20,230 nt of DNA from Clostridia bacterium (GCA_900754795.1 CAAEEA010000013.1:1-20230), one strand, 5' to 3'. Shown: positions 6,848 to 15,919, counted from the stretch's first letter. The notes: generated by a model not told the origin, from the letters alone. Numbers and translations are program-made.

Positions 6848-8764
6848 ATGCTGGATTTTGATTTTGAACGTATGCTGTTCAAAATACCGCCGCAGGAACA
6901 CGGTCAGGAATCTCTGAAAGCGATTCTGAACGGGCACCCGGAGGTTGAGTTTGTTTCGTTTATGGGACTTGACATAGCCGGAAACGGTACTGATGAAAGG
7001 ATACCCGTAAGATTGTTTTTAAACGATATGGACGATATGCTGATGCACGGAGTTCAGACAGACGGATCCAGCGTACACCTTCCTAAGATAGCGGAACTGA
7101 ACAACGCCAAAGTTGACATGATACCCGACAAAGACGTCAACTGGTATGTGGATTATAACTTTGACAATATTTCCGGAAAGACAGGGCTCCCGGTGGGAAC
7201 GCTGAGGATCCCGTCTTTCCTGGTACACAATGACAGAGCCGAAGTGGGATCGAGGGCAATACTCAAAGATGCCGTAGAAAAATTCAAGACCGGTCTCATG
7301 GAGCTTCTGAGAGAAAACCCTTATGTATTTGAATACATCAACGGGGCGGACAGCGCCGACGATATAGAGGAGATAATGACCACCAGCGCCACGGAGCTGG
7401 AATTCTGGGTCAGGACCCCCGAGGACAAAGCCGATAAGGAACAGCTCTTTATCTCTCAGGTCCTCAAAGAGCAGTATTGGAAACGCGTTTACGGACCTGT
7501 GAGATCCGCTCTGGAAAAATCGCTGGAGATACTGGACTGCTACGGTCTGGGCATGGAAATGGGTCATAAGGAAGTAGGAGGAGTCAAGTCCAAACTCACA
7601 AGAAGCGGTTCTCACGACCACATAATGGAACAGCTGGAGATCGACTGGAAATATGCCGACGCCATGCAGGCCGCGGATAACGAGAAGCATGTCAAATACG
7701 TTGTAAGAGATGTGTTTAACCAGTTCGGGCTCATGACCACCTTTATGGCAAAGCCGGTAGAGGGCGTGGCAGGAAGCGGTGAACACACGCATCTTGGTGT
7801 ATCGGCCAGACTGAAAAACGGTAAAGTGATCAATCTGTTTTCCGCCGCCGATCCGAAAAAAGATTTCCTTAATCCCGTAGGCTTCGGCGGACTCATGGGT
7901 ATACTCAAAAACTATGAAGCCGTCAATCCTTTTGTAAGTCCGTCCATAGACGCGCTTAACAGGCAGAAGCCGGGGTATGAGGCTCCTGTGTGCGTGGTTA
8001 CTTCACTCGGGCACGATCCGGCGGATCCGTCGAGGAACAGAACGATCCTCGTCGGCCTCGTGCGTGACGCGAACAAGTCTCTGGCCACCAGATTTGAACT
8101 AAGATCCCCTAATCCCAAGTCCAATACATATCTGGTAATCGCCGCCAGCTATATGGCGATGCTCGACGGCATAACCAATGCCCTCAGAGCTCACAAAACG
8201 CCTGAAGATCTGGAAAAATCCCTTTCCAAAAAAAGCGGCGAAGAAGACTTTTATCTCGAAAAAGAAAGAGAATACAGAAGCGAAAAGGATGTTTTTGAAG
8301 ATTACACCGAAGAGGAACGAAACCGGCTCTTTGGCGTGGCTCCCGCCACAGTATGGGAAAACATCCAGGGCTTTTATAAATATCCCGAAAAGACAAAAGC
8401 CGTGTGCGCCGGCGGAGTGATCTCCGAGGCTTCGCTGGAGTCTTTTGTGGCTTACGCGGTAAACCAGTGGAAGACTGAGCTGCATGACCGCGTAATACCC
8501 GGTTACATGGCCGACGTCAGGAGCTACCGGCTGATACACGGCGCCGACGCCACCGACTACGACATGGAGAACTGGGAAAAGATAAATGATCTGAGGAGAG
8601 CCATCGCCAAGGACAGCCTTTCTTCCAGGGGACTGTTCACCAGGGTAAAAGAGGCGCTTGACAGCGGAGATTACCAGACGGCTTCAGACCTTCAGGTTGA
8701 ACTTCAGGAAAAAATGTCACTGCTCAGAGATCTGTACCGCAGATACAGAAAGAATTTGTTTTGA
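6848..8764 (+). CDS. Glutamine synthetase, long variant
   Basis: The enzyme makes glutamine from glutamate, ammonia and ATP. The beta-grasp part contains GVQTDGSSVHL, equivalent to the DGSS segment of GlnA. The catalytic barrel shows TELEFWV, EVGG...EQLEI (the usual HEVxxGQxEI split by an insertion of about 15 residues), FMAKPVEGVAGSGEHTH (GSGEHTH at 309-315), KPGYEAPV and RFELRSPNPKSN (415-425). At 638 residues it is longer than GSI (~450) and shorter than GSIII (~700). The extra ~170 C-terminal residues are helical and charged. No adenylylation-type tyrosine site is obvious. AGGAGG at 6836-6841 fixes the start. It is 48 bp after the UPF0182 gene and 57 bp before serS, with no clear promoter seen in either gap. 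Confidence 0.9.
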   Translation: MLDFDFERMLFKIPPQEHGQESLKAILNGHPEVEFVSFMGLDIAGNGTDERIPVRLFLNDMDDMLMHGVQTDGSSVHLPKIAELNNAKVDMIPDKDVNWYVDYNFDNISGKTGLPVGTLRIPSFLVHNDRAEVGSRAILKDAVEKFKTGLMELLRENPYVFEYINGADSADDIEEIMTTSATELEFWVRTPEDKADKEQLFISQVLKEQYWKRVYGPVRSALEKSLEILDCYGLGMEMGHKEVGGVKSKLTRSGSHDHIMEQLEIDWKYADAMQAADNEKHVKYVVRDVFNQFGLMTTFMAKPVEGVAGSGEHTHLGVSARLKNGKVINLFSAADPKKDFLNPVGFGGLMGILKNYEAVNPFVSPSIDALNRQKPGYEAPVCVVTSLGHDPADPSRNRTILVGLVRDANKSLATRFELRSPNPKSNTYLVIAASYMAMLDGITNALRAHKTPEDLEKSLSKKSGEEDFYLEKEREYRSEKDVFEDYTEEERNRLFGVAPATVWENIQGFYKYPEKTKAVCAGGVISEASLESFVAYAVNQWKTELHDRVIPGYMADVRSYRLIHGADATDYDMENWEKINDLRRAIAKDSLSSRGLFTRVKEALDSGDYQTASDLQVELQEKMSLLRDLYRRYRKNLF

Positions 8765-8821
8765 TACTAAAGCTTCAGCGATAGACGCCGGGAGCCTGAT
8801 ATAGAAAAGAGGGACAGGTAT

Positions 8822-10093
8822 ATGTTAGATATTAAGAGAATCAGAGAAGACTACGAAAATGTGAAAGCCGCTGTGGAGAGAAGATGCAAGGGAGACTACG
8901 GTCTTTCCGAAGTGCTTCCTCTGGACTCAAAACGCCGGGAACTGCTGCTCGAAGTTGAACAGATGAAGAACAGACAGAATACGGTTTCCAGAGAGATACC
9001 CAAGCTCAAAAAGGCCGGAGAAGACACAACAGCCATTATGGCTGAGATGAAAGAACTGTCCGGAAAGATAAAAGAACTGGACGCTCAGGTGAGCGAAGTG
9101 GAAAAAGATCTCAGAGAGCTGCTCCTGGGGATTCCGAACACGCCGTACAAAGACGTACAGACAGGCGAAGACGACAGCGCCAATGTTGAGCTGAGAAAGT
9201 TCGGAGAACCGAAAAATTTCGGCTTTGAGCCAAAAGCCCACTGGGATATAGGCACCGACCTCGATATTCTTGATTTCGACAGAGCTGCCAAGATTTCCGG
9301 AACAAGATTTACTGTTTACAAAGGTCTGGGAGCCAGGCTCGAAAGATCCGTGATCTCTTTCATGCTTGATCTTCATACAGTAGATCAGGATTATACCGAG
9401 ATTCTGCCTCCGTTTATGGTAAACAGAGCCGCTATGACAGGCACCGGACAGCTGCCTAAGTTTGAGGAGGATATGTTCTATGTACCGCAAAAAGACTTTT
9501 TCCTCATCCCGACAGCAGAGGTTCCCGTTACTAATCTGAGGGCTCAGGAGATCATGGCTGAAGCAGAACTCCCTGTATACTACACTGCTTACACACCGTG
9601 TTTCCGCGCGGAAGCGGGTTCTGCCGGCAGAGATACCAGAGGCCTTATTCGCCAGCACCAGTTCAACAAGGTCGAGCTGGTCAAATTCGTAAAACCTGAG
9701 ACTTCATATGACGAACTTGAAAAACTTACAGACGACGCCGAAGAAGTCCTCAGACGCCTCGGCATCCCTTACAGGGTGGTAAGGCTCAGTACCGGAGATC
9801 TGGGATTCTCGTCGGCCATGACTTATGACATAGAAGTATGGATGCCGAGCTACGGCAGATATGTGGAAATTTCATCGTGCAGCAATTTCGAGGATTTCCA
9901 GGCCAGAAGAGCCAACATACGCTACAGAAACGAGGAAACGGGCAAAGCCGAATTTGTCCATACCTTAAACGGTTCCGGTCTGGCGGTAGGAAGAACCGTG
10001 GCTGCGATTCTTGAAAACTGCCAGCAGGCCGACGGTTCCGTTGTCATTCCGGAAGCTCTGAGAAAATACATGGGCTGCGACGTTATAAAATAA
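8822..10093 (+). CDS. serS: Seryl-tRNA synthetase
   Basis: It charges tRNA-Ser (and tRNA-Sec where present) with serine using ATP. The 423-residue length is normal. The N-terminal ~110 residues form the long antiparallel coiled coil that grips the tRNA arm (for example VEQMKNRQNTVSREIPKLKK). The class II core follows: motif 2 at ~258-286 (FRAEAGSAGRDTRGLIRQHQ) and motif 3 at 383-391 (NGSGLAVGR), with the serine-site segment SSCSNFEDFQARR before it. The upstream gap has no T-box leader. The ribosome site (GAGGGACAG) is weaker than in neighbouring genes. A GC-rich hairpin follows at 10124-10164. Confidence 0.97.
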   Translation: MLDIKRIREDYENVKAAVERRCKGDYGLSEVLPLDSKRRELLLEVEQMKNRQNTVSREIPKLKKAGEDTTAIMAEMKELSGKIKELDAQVSEVEKDLRELLLGIPNTPYKDVQTGEDDSANVELRKFGEPKNFGFEPKAHWDIGTDLDILDFDRAAKISGTRFTVYKGLGARLERSVISFMLDLHTVDQDYTEILPPFMVNRAAMTGTGQLPKFEEDMFYVPQKDFFLIPTAEVPVTNLRAQEIMAEAELPVYYTAYTPCFRAEAGSAGRDTRGLIRQHQFNKVELVKFVKPETSYDELEKLTDDAEEVLRRLGIPYRVVRLSTGDLGFSSAMTYDIEVWMPSYGRYVEISSCSNFEDFQARRANIRYRNEETGKAEFVHTLNGSGLAVGRTVAAILENCQQADGSVVIPEALRKYMGCDVIK

Positions 10094-10123
10094 ACGCCGC
10101 CCGAGAAAACAGAAGATCAGATA

Positions 10124-10164
10124 AGCCCCGCCGGCGCCGCGGAGAATCCGCGGCAGGCGGGGCT
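10124..10164. terminator. GC-rich hairpin between converging genes
   Basis: AGCCCCGCC (10124-10132) pairs perfectly with GGCGGGGCT (10156-10164), and an inner CCGCGG pair extends the stem. Neither side has a strong T run (GTTATC on the plus strand, TATCTGATCTTCT on the minus strand). It lies between serS (plus) and the tetR gene (minus) and probably serves both. Confidence 0.65.
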
Positions 10165-10183
10165 GTTATCGTCAGGAAGACGG

Positions 10184-10768
10184 TTAGCGGCAGAGACCTT
10201 TAAGGAAAAGGGGAAGCATTACTGACGAGTACTGGCAGAGAGAATAATTGCCGTTGCAGAGACACCAGTCGTACATAAGACCGCGTTCAAACATGGCGTA
10301 AGCTCTTGTTATATCATTGATCGACAGCTCGTCGCGGAAAAAGCCTTTCTGCTGTCCCTCGACGGTAATCTGCCTCAGCAGCTTGTAATACGTCCTGCTC
10401 GGCTCAAGCAGATGACGTTCTCCCTTGGTCACCAGCTGGGATGAAAACAGCTGGGAGAGCAGAGACACTGAAACCGTGTTTTCGATCATCAGGAAGAGCT
10501 CGTGATTTATGTAGATAAGCTTTTCAACCGGAGAAAGGGACGGATCCATGGTTTCGATCAGTTCCTCGTATTTTTCGTCAAACAGATAAGACAAAGAAGT
10601 GAGCAGGGCGTCCTTACTGTCAAAATAGTGGTAAAATGACCCCTTGGACGTCCCGGATGCCTCAACTATCTCATCTATGGTGGTGTCGTCATAACCCTGC
10701 TGGTAAAAAAGCTGCCACGCCGCGGCGACGATCCTGCCCTTGGTGTTTTTTAAATTTTTTCTGCTCAT
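10184..10768 (-). CDS. TetR/AcrR family transcriptional regulator
   Basis: This 194-residue protein has a TetR HTH at ~10-55, with the typical order IVAAAWQLFYQQGYDDTT, IDEIVEASGTSKGSFYHYF and DSKDALL. The C-terminal ~140 residues are the helical ligand-binding and dimer domain, which does not reveal the ligand. It starts at 10768 behind GGAGG (minus strand, 10774-10778). It is divergent from the LOR/SDH-decarboxylase pair with 196 bp between starts, so it most likely controls that pair and itself. A palindrome at 10893-10905 is a good operator candidate. Confidence 0.92.
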   Translation of the reverse strand: MSRKNLKNTKGRIVAAAWQLFYQQGYDDTTIDEIVEASGTSKGSFYHYFDSKDALLTSLSYLFDEKYEELIETMDPSLSPVEKLIYINHELFLMIENTVSVSLLSQLFSSQLVTKGERHLLEPSRTYYKLLRQITVEGQQKGFFRDELSINDITRAYAMFERGLMYDWCLCNGNYSLCQYSSVMLPLFLKGLCR

Positions 10769-10800
10769 GTCCGCCTCCGGATGTTTTATTTTTGATACAA

Positions 10801-10905
10801 TTTAAAGTATAGACTAAAGTATAATATAAAGATATTGAAAAATCAATATATATTTACATTTTACGCGACAATGTAACTAAAAAAAGTATATTATACAGTC
10901 TGTAT
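10801..10905. promoter_or_regulatory. Divergent regulatory region with operator candidate
   Basis: A forward promoter can be read as GCGACA (10865-10870), 18-bp spacer and TATTAT (10889-10894). The perfect palindrome ATACAG-T-CTGTAT (10893-10905) starts at the end of this -10 box, a position where a bound repressor would block transcription. The octamer AAAGTATA occurs three times (10804-10811, 10816-10823, 10883-10890), twice on the tetR side. The whole region is very AT-rich. The boxes were read by eye. TetR binding here is an inference from the divergent layout. Confidence 0.5.
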
Positions 10906-10964
10906 TTTATTCTGTTTTGTGTTGTGTTAAAATGAGTCGTGTTATCAAAGAGAGGAGATCGCAT

Positions 10965-12059
10965 ATGAGTTTTAAATTAGCAAAGTATATCGCGCCTGAT
11001 TTTACACAGAGAAGATTTGCGGACGCGCCGGACGCGCGCCTTGAAAAAGCGCCTCACGCCAAGGCTGCTCCGGCCGGGTTTCACGCGACGTCCATCTTCC
11101 CTGAGTATTTTAAAATAGAAGGTAAATGGTATCTGGCTGAGGACAGCCGCATGGACGCCGTTCCAGTGTGGGACGGAGAAAAGATAAAAGTCGTTGAGTT
11201 CCGCAACATCCGTGAAGGGGATATGGTTGTAACCGGCAGAACCGAAGACGGAAGCGAAGGTATCTATGTACATGACGACTGCTGGGAAAGAGAAGAAGAG
11301 GAAGTAAGAAACACCTTTGCTTTCCGCCAGCAGAGGAGCAGAGAGACTTCTTTCACACAGGACTACAAAGACCTTGTTGAACTGCTCAGATATGAGAAGG
11401 AAAACGGAGGATATGTGGTATGGGTTCTCGGACCGGCCTGCAGTTTTGACTGGGAAGCCCGCAGGGTGATGCAGGAGATAATAGCCGGCGGATACTGTCA
11501 GGCTCTGCTCGCCGGCAACGCTCTGGCTACTCATGACCTTGAAGGCGGATATCTCCGGACGGCGCTGGGGTGTGACATCATCAATCAGAAACAGCACTTT
11601 CAGGGACACTACAATCACCTCGACACCATAAACGCCATCAATACATGCGGTTCTATACCTGAATTTATTAAAAAAGAAAATATAAAAGACGGCATAATAT
11701 ATAGCTGTGTTAAAAACAATGTGCCTTTTGTGCTCAACGGCTCCATCAGAGACGACGGACCTCTGCCGGAAGTATACGAAGATAATTATGTCGGACAGGA
11801 CACCATACGCTCTCATATACGCAGAGCGACCACAGTCATAGGCATGGCAACGGTGCTCCATACCATCGCCGCCGGAAACATGACGCCGACATACAGGGTG
11901 CTGAAAGACGGATCCGTAAGACCTGTATATTTTTATATGGTAGATACTTCGGAATTCGCCGCCAACAAGCTCGGCGACAGAGGAAGCCTCGCGGCCAAAG
12001 GTATTGTGACCAATGTACAGGATTTCATGCGAAATCTCAGCAGCGGACTTGAACTTTGA
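10965..12059 (+). CDS. LOR/SDH (TIGR00300-type) protein, probable ornithine cyclodeaminase
   Basis: The C-terminal two thirds match the LOR/SDH region shared by archaeal-type ornithine cyclodeaminases and the second half of the cyanobacterial arginine dihydrolase AgrE/ArgZ. Landmarks are ALLAGNALATHDLEGG, GCDI, CVKNNVPFVLNGSIRDDGPL, ATVLHTIAAGNM and a final DRGSLAAKGIVTNVQDF. The family binds NAD and can convert ornithine to proline plus ammonia. The arginine-dihydrolase (GME) half of AgrE is absent, since the protein is only 364 residues. I chose ATG 10965 because AGAGGAG sits at 10951-10957; a longer frame from 10917 has no such site. It lies 15 bp before the decarboxylase gene, in one operon. 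The exact substrate is inferred, not shown. Confidence 0.72.
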   Translation: MSFKLAKYIAPDFTQRRFADAPDARLEKAPHAKAAPAGFHATSIFPEYFKIEGKWYLAEDSRMDAVPVWDGEKIKVVEFRNIREGDMVVTGRTEDGSEGIYVHDDCWEREEEEVRNTFAFRQQRSRETSFTQDYKDLVELLRYEKENGGYVVWVLGPACSFDWEARRVMQEIIAGGYCQALLAGNALATHDLEGGYLRTALGCDIINQKQHFQGHYNHLDTINAINTCGSIPEFIKKENIKDGIIYSCVKNNVPFVLNGSIRDDGPLPEVYEDNYVGQDTIRSHIRRATTVIGMATVLHTIAAGNMTPTYRVLKDGSVRPVYFYMVDTSEFAANKLGDRGSLAAKGIVTNVQDFMRNLSSGLEL

Positions 12060-12074
12060 TAAGAGGAGAAGACA

Positions 12075-13508
12075 TTGGAAAAAGATCTGAGAAATTTTTT
12101 AGAGAGGCACAGGGCGTCTGACCCTGTGTCTTTCCACATGCCCGGACACAAAGGCATGGCGCTGTTTGAAGAAAACGGCCTCGGCGGGTTTATAAAGAAT
12201 CTCGCCGGATACGACATTACAGAGATAACCGGGGCGGATAATCTGTTTCAGCCGGAAACAGTAATTGCCCGGGTAATGGAAAAATACCGCGGGCTTTACG
12301 GGACAAAAAAATCATATCTGCTCATAAACGGAAGCTCGGCGGGCATAATCGCGTCTGTTATGGCGGCTCTGCCGGCGGGAGGCAGGCTGATCATGGCGAG
12401 AAACAGCCATAAGTCGGTATACAACGCCCTCCGCCTTGTCCGCGGGGAACCCGTATACGTATACCCCGGGATGATTCCCGAGTACGGTATCCAGGGGGCG
12501 ATAGATCCAGGCGAAATAGCCCTCGCTCTCGATGAGAACCCGGACGCGAAAGCCGTAATCCTGCCAAGCCCCAATTATTACGGCGTATGCAGCGACATTT
12601 CGGCTATAGCGGAAGAAGTACACCGGAGAGGCGGGATCCTTATCGTGGATCAGGCCCACGGCGCCCATCTTAAATTTTTCGGCCCCGACTACGGACTTCC
12701 CGGGGCGGCTGAAGACATGGGAGCGGATATAGTCATAAACAGTACCCACAAGACGCTGGCTTCATTTACTCAGACGGCGGTGCTCAACGTCTGCTCAGAC
12801 CGGGTGGACACAGAGGATCTTGAAGACCGTCTTCAGATGATCGAAAGCTCCAGCCCGTCATATCCGCTCATGGCTACTCTTGACATAAACGCCGGCCTTC
12901 TCATTGAAAAAGGCAGAGAACTGATCGGACGCTGGGCGGAAGATATTTCTTACTTCTATGATGAGGCGAAAAGCATAAAGGGGCTGAAAGTCATGGACAC
13001 GGAGGACCTTGACAGGACGAAGATAAACCTCGATATGTCGGGCCGCGGCTTTGACGGAGACGCTCTCGAAAACTTTCTTATGGAACGGGGCATATACCCG
13101 GAGCTTGTCTCAGGAAATATAGTTATGTGCATGAGCGGCATAGGAAACAGGCGCGGGGATTACGAGCGGCTTCTTGAAGCTCTCCGGGAGGCTTCAGAAC
13201 TTACGGCGGGAGCGCCGGGGAAAGCGCCGTCCGAAGATATTTCAGACAGCGCGCGGGGCGATTATTCAGGAGAGAGGCTTGAAAAAACCGCCATTCCGCA
13301 GAGCAGAGAGAGTATACCCCTGAGAATGGCAGAGGGCAGAGTGTGCGCATCGCTGATCATACCTTATCCTCCGGGCATACCGATCGCCTGTCCCGGCGAG
13401 ATCCTTACGGCGGGAGCGGTGGAAAAGATTTTTTCCGCGAGATCCTCCGGCCGCAAGGTCATAGGCGTTTCGGAGGACCTTAGGATAACAGTGGGCAGAC
13501 AGCTGTAA
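12075..13508 (+). CDS. Orn/Lys/Arg-type PLP decarboxylase
   Basis: This is a fold-type I PLP enzyme of the Orn/Lys/Arg decarboxylase major-domain family. Motifs are FHMPGHKG near the N-terminus, INGSSAGIIA (phosphate-binding turn), DQAHGAHL (Asp192, His195) and STHKTLASFTQ, where Lys226 should form the Schiff base. The C-terminal domain has IPYPPGIPIACPGE. At 477 residues it is the short form without the N-terminal response-regulator-like wing of inducible enzymes. The substrate (arginine, lysine or ornithine) cannot be read from sequence. Residues ~375-410 are a low-complexity spacer. The start codon is TTG at 12075, fixed by GAGGAG at 12063-12068. Pairing with the ornithine-cyclodeaminase-like gene suggests arginine/ornithine use. 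Confidence 0.88.
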   Translation: MEKDLRNFLERHRASDPVSFHMPGHKGMALFEENGLGGFIKNLAGYDITEITGADNLFQPETVIARVMEKYRGLYGTKKSYLLINGSSAGIIASVMAALPAGGRLIMARNSHKSVYNALRLVRGEPVYVYPGMIPEYGIQGAIDPGEIALALDENPDAKAVILPSPNYYGVCSDISAIAEEVHRRGGILIVDQAHGAHLKFFGPDYGLPGAAEDMGADIVINSTHKTLASFTQTAVLNVCSDRVDTEDLEDRLQMIESSSPSYPLMATLDINAGLLIEKGRELIGRWAEDISYFYDEAKSIKGLKVMDTEDLDRTKINLDMSGRGFDGDALENFLMERGIYPELVSGNIVMCMSGIGNRRGDYERLLEALREASELTAGAPGKAPSEDISDSARGDYSGERLEKTAIPQSRESIPLRMAEGRVCASLIIPYPPGIPIACPGEILTAGAVEKIFSARSSGRKVIGVSEDLRITVGRQL

Positions 13509-13579
13509 AAATGAAGAATCTTAGCGATTTCATCAAGACAAAATGAAAAATTTATGATGATTTTTGCAAAGGTTTGTTG

Positions 13580-13592
13580 TATAATGCATTAT
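13580..13592 (+). promoter_or_regulatory. Probable rnf promoter -10 box and palindrome
   Basis: A perfect TATAAT (13580-13585) lies about 50 bp before the rnfC start. No good -35 box stands at the right distance; a TTGCAA at 13564-13569 is too close. The -10 overlaps a perfect 12-bp palindrome, ATAATGCATTAT (13581-13592), which could be a regulator site. No clear terminator separates this from the decarboxylase gene, so some read-through is possible. Confidence 0.45.
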
Positions 13593-13634
13593 GTATGGAT
13601 ATGTACAAATTGTAGAAAGGAAGGTCTCAAGGAA

Positions 13635-14945
13635 ATGAGTCACAAACATTTACACAGCATCCATGTGAGTCATTACAAGCACACAGCCGATTGTGCCACA
13701 GAAGTGATGCCCATTCCGGATGTTGTAAAAATTTCCATGTCTCAGCATATTGGAGCACCTTGCAAACCACTGGTCAAAAAAGGCGACTATGTAAAAGTGG
13801 GACAGCTTATCGGTGACGTGGACGCTTTTGTAAGCTCACCGATCCACTCCAGTGTCTCGGGAACTGTGACTGCCATTGAAGAACAGAGATCAGCGGCAGG
13901 AGGAAGCGACACTTTAGTCGTTATTGAGACAGACAAGAAACAGGAAATTTACGAAGGAGTAAAACCTCCGGAAGTGAATGATCTGCCGGGCTTTATCAAA
14001 GCTGTCAGAGACAGCGGCATGGTAGGACTGGGCGGAGCTTCATTCCCTACACACATCAAATTTAATCCAAAGAACATTGACGAAGTACACACCCTTATCG
14101 CCAACGGAGCCGAGTGCGAACCGTTCATCACTTCTGACCACAGGCTGATGCTTGAAGATACAGAAGACCTGATCAGCGGTATCCAGCTGGCTATGAAATA
14201 TATCGGCCTTGATCAGGGTTACATCGGCATTGAGGAAAACAAACCGGACGCTATCGAGCACATAGATAAGGTCTTGGCAGAAAAAGGAATAACCAATATC
14301 AAGACTTTCAAACTTCAGGCAAGATACCCGAAGGGCGCTGAAAGAGTCCTTATCTATGAGATCACCGGCAAACACATGGATGCCGGAGTGCTCCCGGCTG
14401 ATCTGGGAGTTATCCTTTCCAACGTTACCACCTTTGCCAAGGTAGGAGAGTATTTCAGGACAGGAATGCCTCTGGTAACCAAGAGAATGACCGTAGACGG
14501 AGACGCTGTGGCAGAACCGAAGAATGTCGTTGCTCCGATAGGAACGATGATAAACGACATCATAGATTTCTGCGGCGGTTACAAGCAGGAACCGCGCAAG
14601 ATCCTCATGGGAGGACCTATGATGGGCAGAGCCGTATTCTCCGATGAAATGCCTATCGTCAAGAACAACAACGCTATCCTGGCGTTTTCAAAAGATCAGT
14701 CCCTCGTAAAAGAGGAAACGGCGTGTATCAACTGCGGAAGATGTCATCAGGCATGTCCGTTCAACCTGATACCGACCGCTCTGGCTGACGCCTACGAAAA
14801 AAGAGACGCACAGGCTCTGAGCGATCTGAAAGTTATGCAGTGTATGGAATGCGGAAGCTGTTCATACATATGCCCGGCCAGAAGGCCTCTGAGCTTTATG
14901 AATAAGCTTGGAAAAGCTGTGGTAAAGGAGGCTGGAATTAAGTAA
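13635..14945 (+). CDS. rnfC: Rnf complex subunit RnfC
   Basis: RnfC is the peripheral NADH-side subunit of the ferredoxin:NAD+ oxidoreductase. The 436-residue protein has an early barrel-sandwich region (KPLVKKGDYVKVGQLIG), the Gly-rich nucleotide/FMN fold with GLGGASFPTHIKF and NGAECEP, and two 4Fe-4S motifs near the end: Cys364/367/370/374 (CINCGRCHQAC) and Cys403/406/409/413 (CMECGSCSYIC). I chose ATG 13635, where the RnfC-like sequence MSHKHLHSI begins after AAGGAAGG; an upstream in-frame start at 13554 would fall before the promoter. It is the first gene of a six-gene operon and overlaps rnfD by one base. Confidence 0.96.
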   Translation: MSHKHLHSIHVSHYKHTADCATEVMPIPDVVKISMSQHIGAPCKPLVKKGDYVKVGQLIGDVDAFVSSPIHSSVSGTVTAIEEQRSAAGGSDTLVVIETDKKQEIYEGVKPPEVNDLPGFIKAVRDSGMVGLGGASFPTHIKFNPKNIDEVHTLIANGAECEPFITSDHRLMLEDTEDLISGIQLAMKYIGLDQGYIGIEENKPDAIEHIDKVLAEKGITNIKTFKLQARYPKGAERVLIYEITGKHMDAGVLPADLGVILSNVTTFAKVGEYFRTGMPLVTKRMTVDGDAVAEPKNVVAPIGTMINDIIDFCGGYKQEPRKILMGGPMMGRAVFSDEMPIVKNNNAILAFSKDQSLVKEETACINCGRCHQACPFNLIPTALADAYEKRDAQALSDLKVMQCMECGSCSYICPARRPLSFMNKLGKAVVKEAGIK

Positions 14946-15919
14946 TGGATAAGAAGACTTACAGTAATCTGATCGTATCCTCATCTCCGCATATCGTAAG
15001 CAATATGGATACTTCAAGGATCATGGCGATGGTAATCCTTGCCCTTGTTCCTTCATTCCTGGTCAGCGTTTACGTATTCGGACTGAGAGTAATATCGCTG
15101 ACGCTGGTCTGCGTAGTAGCCTCCGTATTTTTCGAGTGGGCTTACCGCAAACTTATGAAAAAACCTCAGACCGTCGGAGATCTGAGCGCTGTGGTTACGG
15201 GCGTGCTGATCGCCTTCAACGTACCGTCAGGACTTCCTTACTGGATGGCCGTGCTCGGATGCTTCGTAGGTATCGTGATCGTTAAACAGCTCTTCGGAGG
15301 TATCGGAAAGAATATAGCAAACCCGGCTATCACCGCCAGAATCGTGCTCTTCCTTTCCTTTGCCACTGAGATGACCACATGGCCGCTGCCGAGGATGGCC
15401 GTAGACGCCACTTCGACCGCGACCCCGCTGGGAATCTTAAAAGAAGGCGGCGGAGAACTTCCGTCAAACATGGAAATGTTCCTCGGTTTTATAGGAGGTT
15501 CCATGGGTGAAGTCAGCGCCATCGCGCTGCTCATCGGCGGACTTTTCCTGATCTGGAAAAAGATCATCAGCCCGATCATCCCGGTATGCTTTATCGGATC
15601 GGTATTTGTTTTCGCGCTGATCTACTATGCGGCGACAGGCGGCGACGCTTTCAACATGGCTATATTCCATGTACTGGCCGGCGGCGTTATGCTCGGAGCT
15701 TTCTTTATGGCTACCGACTATGTAACTACCCCGCTCCTGCCAGCCGGCAAGATCGTATTCGGTATCGGATGCGGCCTGATCACCATGATCATCAGGATCT
15801 GGGGTCAGTATCCGGAAGGCGTTTCCTTCTCCATACTGATCATGAACTGTCTGACACCGCTCATCAACAACTTCTTCCAGAAGAGAATGTATGGAGGTGC
15901 GAAGAAACATGAAAAGTAA
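14945..15919 (+). CDS. rnfD: Rnf complex subunit RnfD
   Basis: RnfD is a polytopic inner-membrane subunit carrying a covalent FMN, part of the electron and ion path. The 324-residue protein has about nine to ten hydrophobic helices. DATSTATPLG holds the expected flavin threonine (Thr160, in the S-x-A-T pattern of RnfD/NqrB). VTTPLLPAGKI and ITMIIRIWGQYPEG near the end are family landmarks. The start overlaps the rnfC stop (TAATG). The 3' end overlaps rnfG by 11 bases if rnfG starts at 15909. Confidence 0.96.
   Translation: MDKKTYSNLIVSSSPHIVSNMDTSRIMAMVILALVPSFLVSVYVFGLRVISLTLVCVVASVFFEWAYRKLMKKPQTVGDLSAVVTGVLIAFNVPSGLPYWMAVLGCFVGIVIVKQLFGGIGKNIANPAITARIVLFLSFATEMTTWPLPRMAVDATSTATPLGILKEGGGELPSNMEMFLGFIGGSMGEVSAIALLIGGLFLIWKKIISPIIPVCFIGSVFVFALIYYAATGGDAFNMAIFHVLAGGVMLGAFFMATDYVTTPLLPAGKIVFGIGCGLITMIIRIWGQYPEGVSFSILIMNCLTPLINNFFQKRMYGGAKKHEK

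Noticed and set aside
7019..7792. Minus-strand frame of 257 residues
   Set aside because: Antisense to the glutamine synthetase with its catalytic motifs; no ribosome site or family features.
8765..8821. Possible T-box leader before serS
   Set aside because: The gap is only 57 bp with no T-box sequence or terminator/antiterminator pair.
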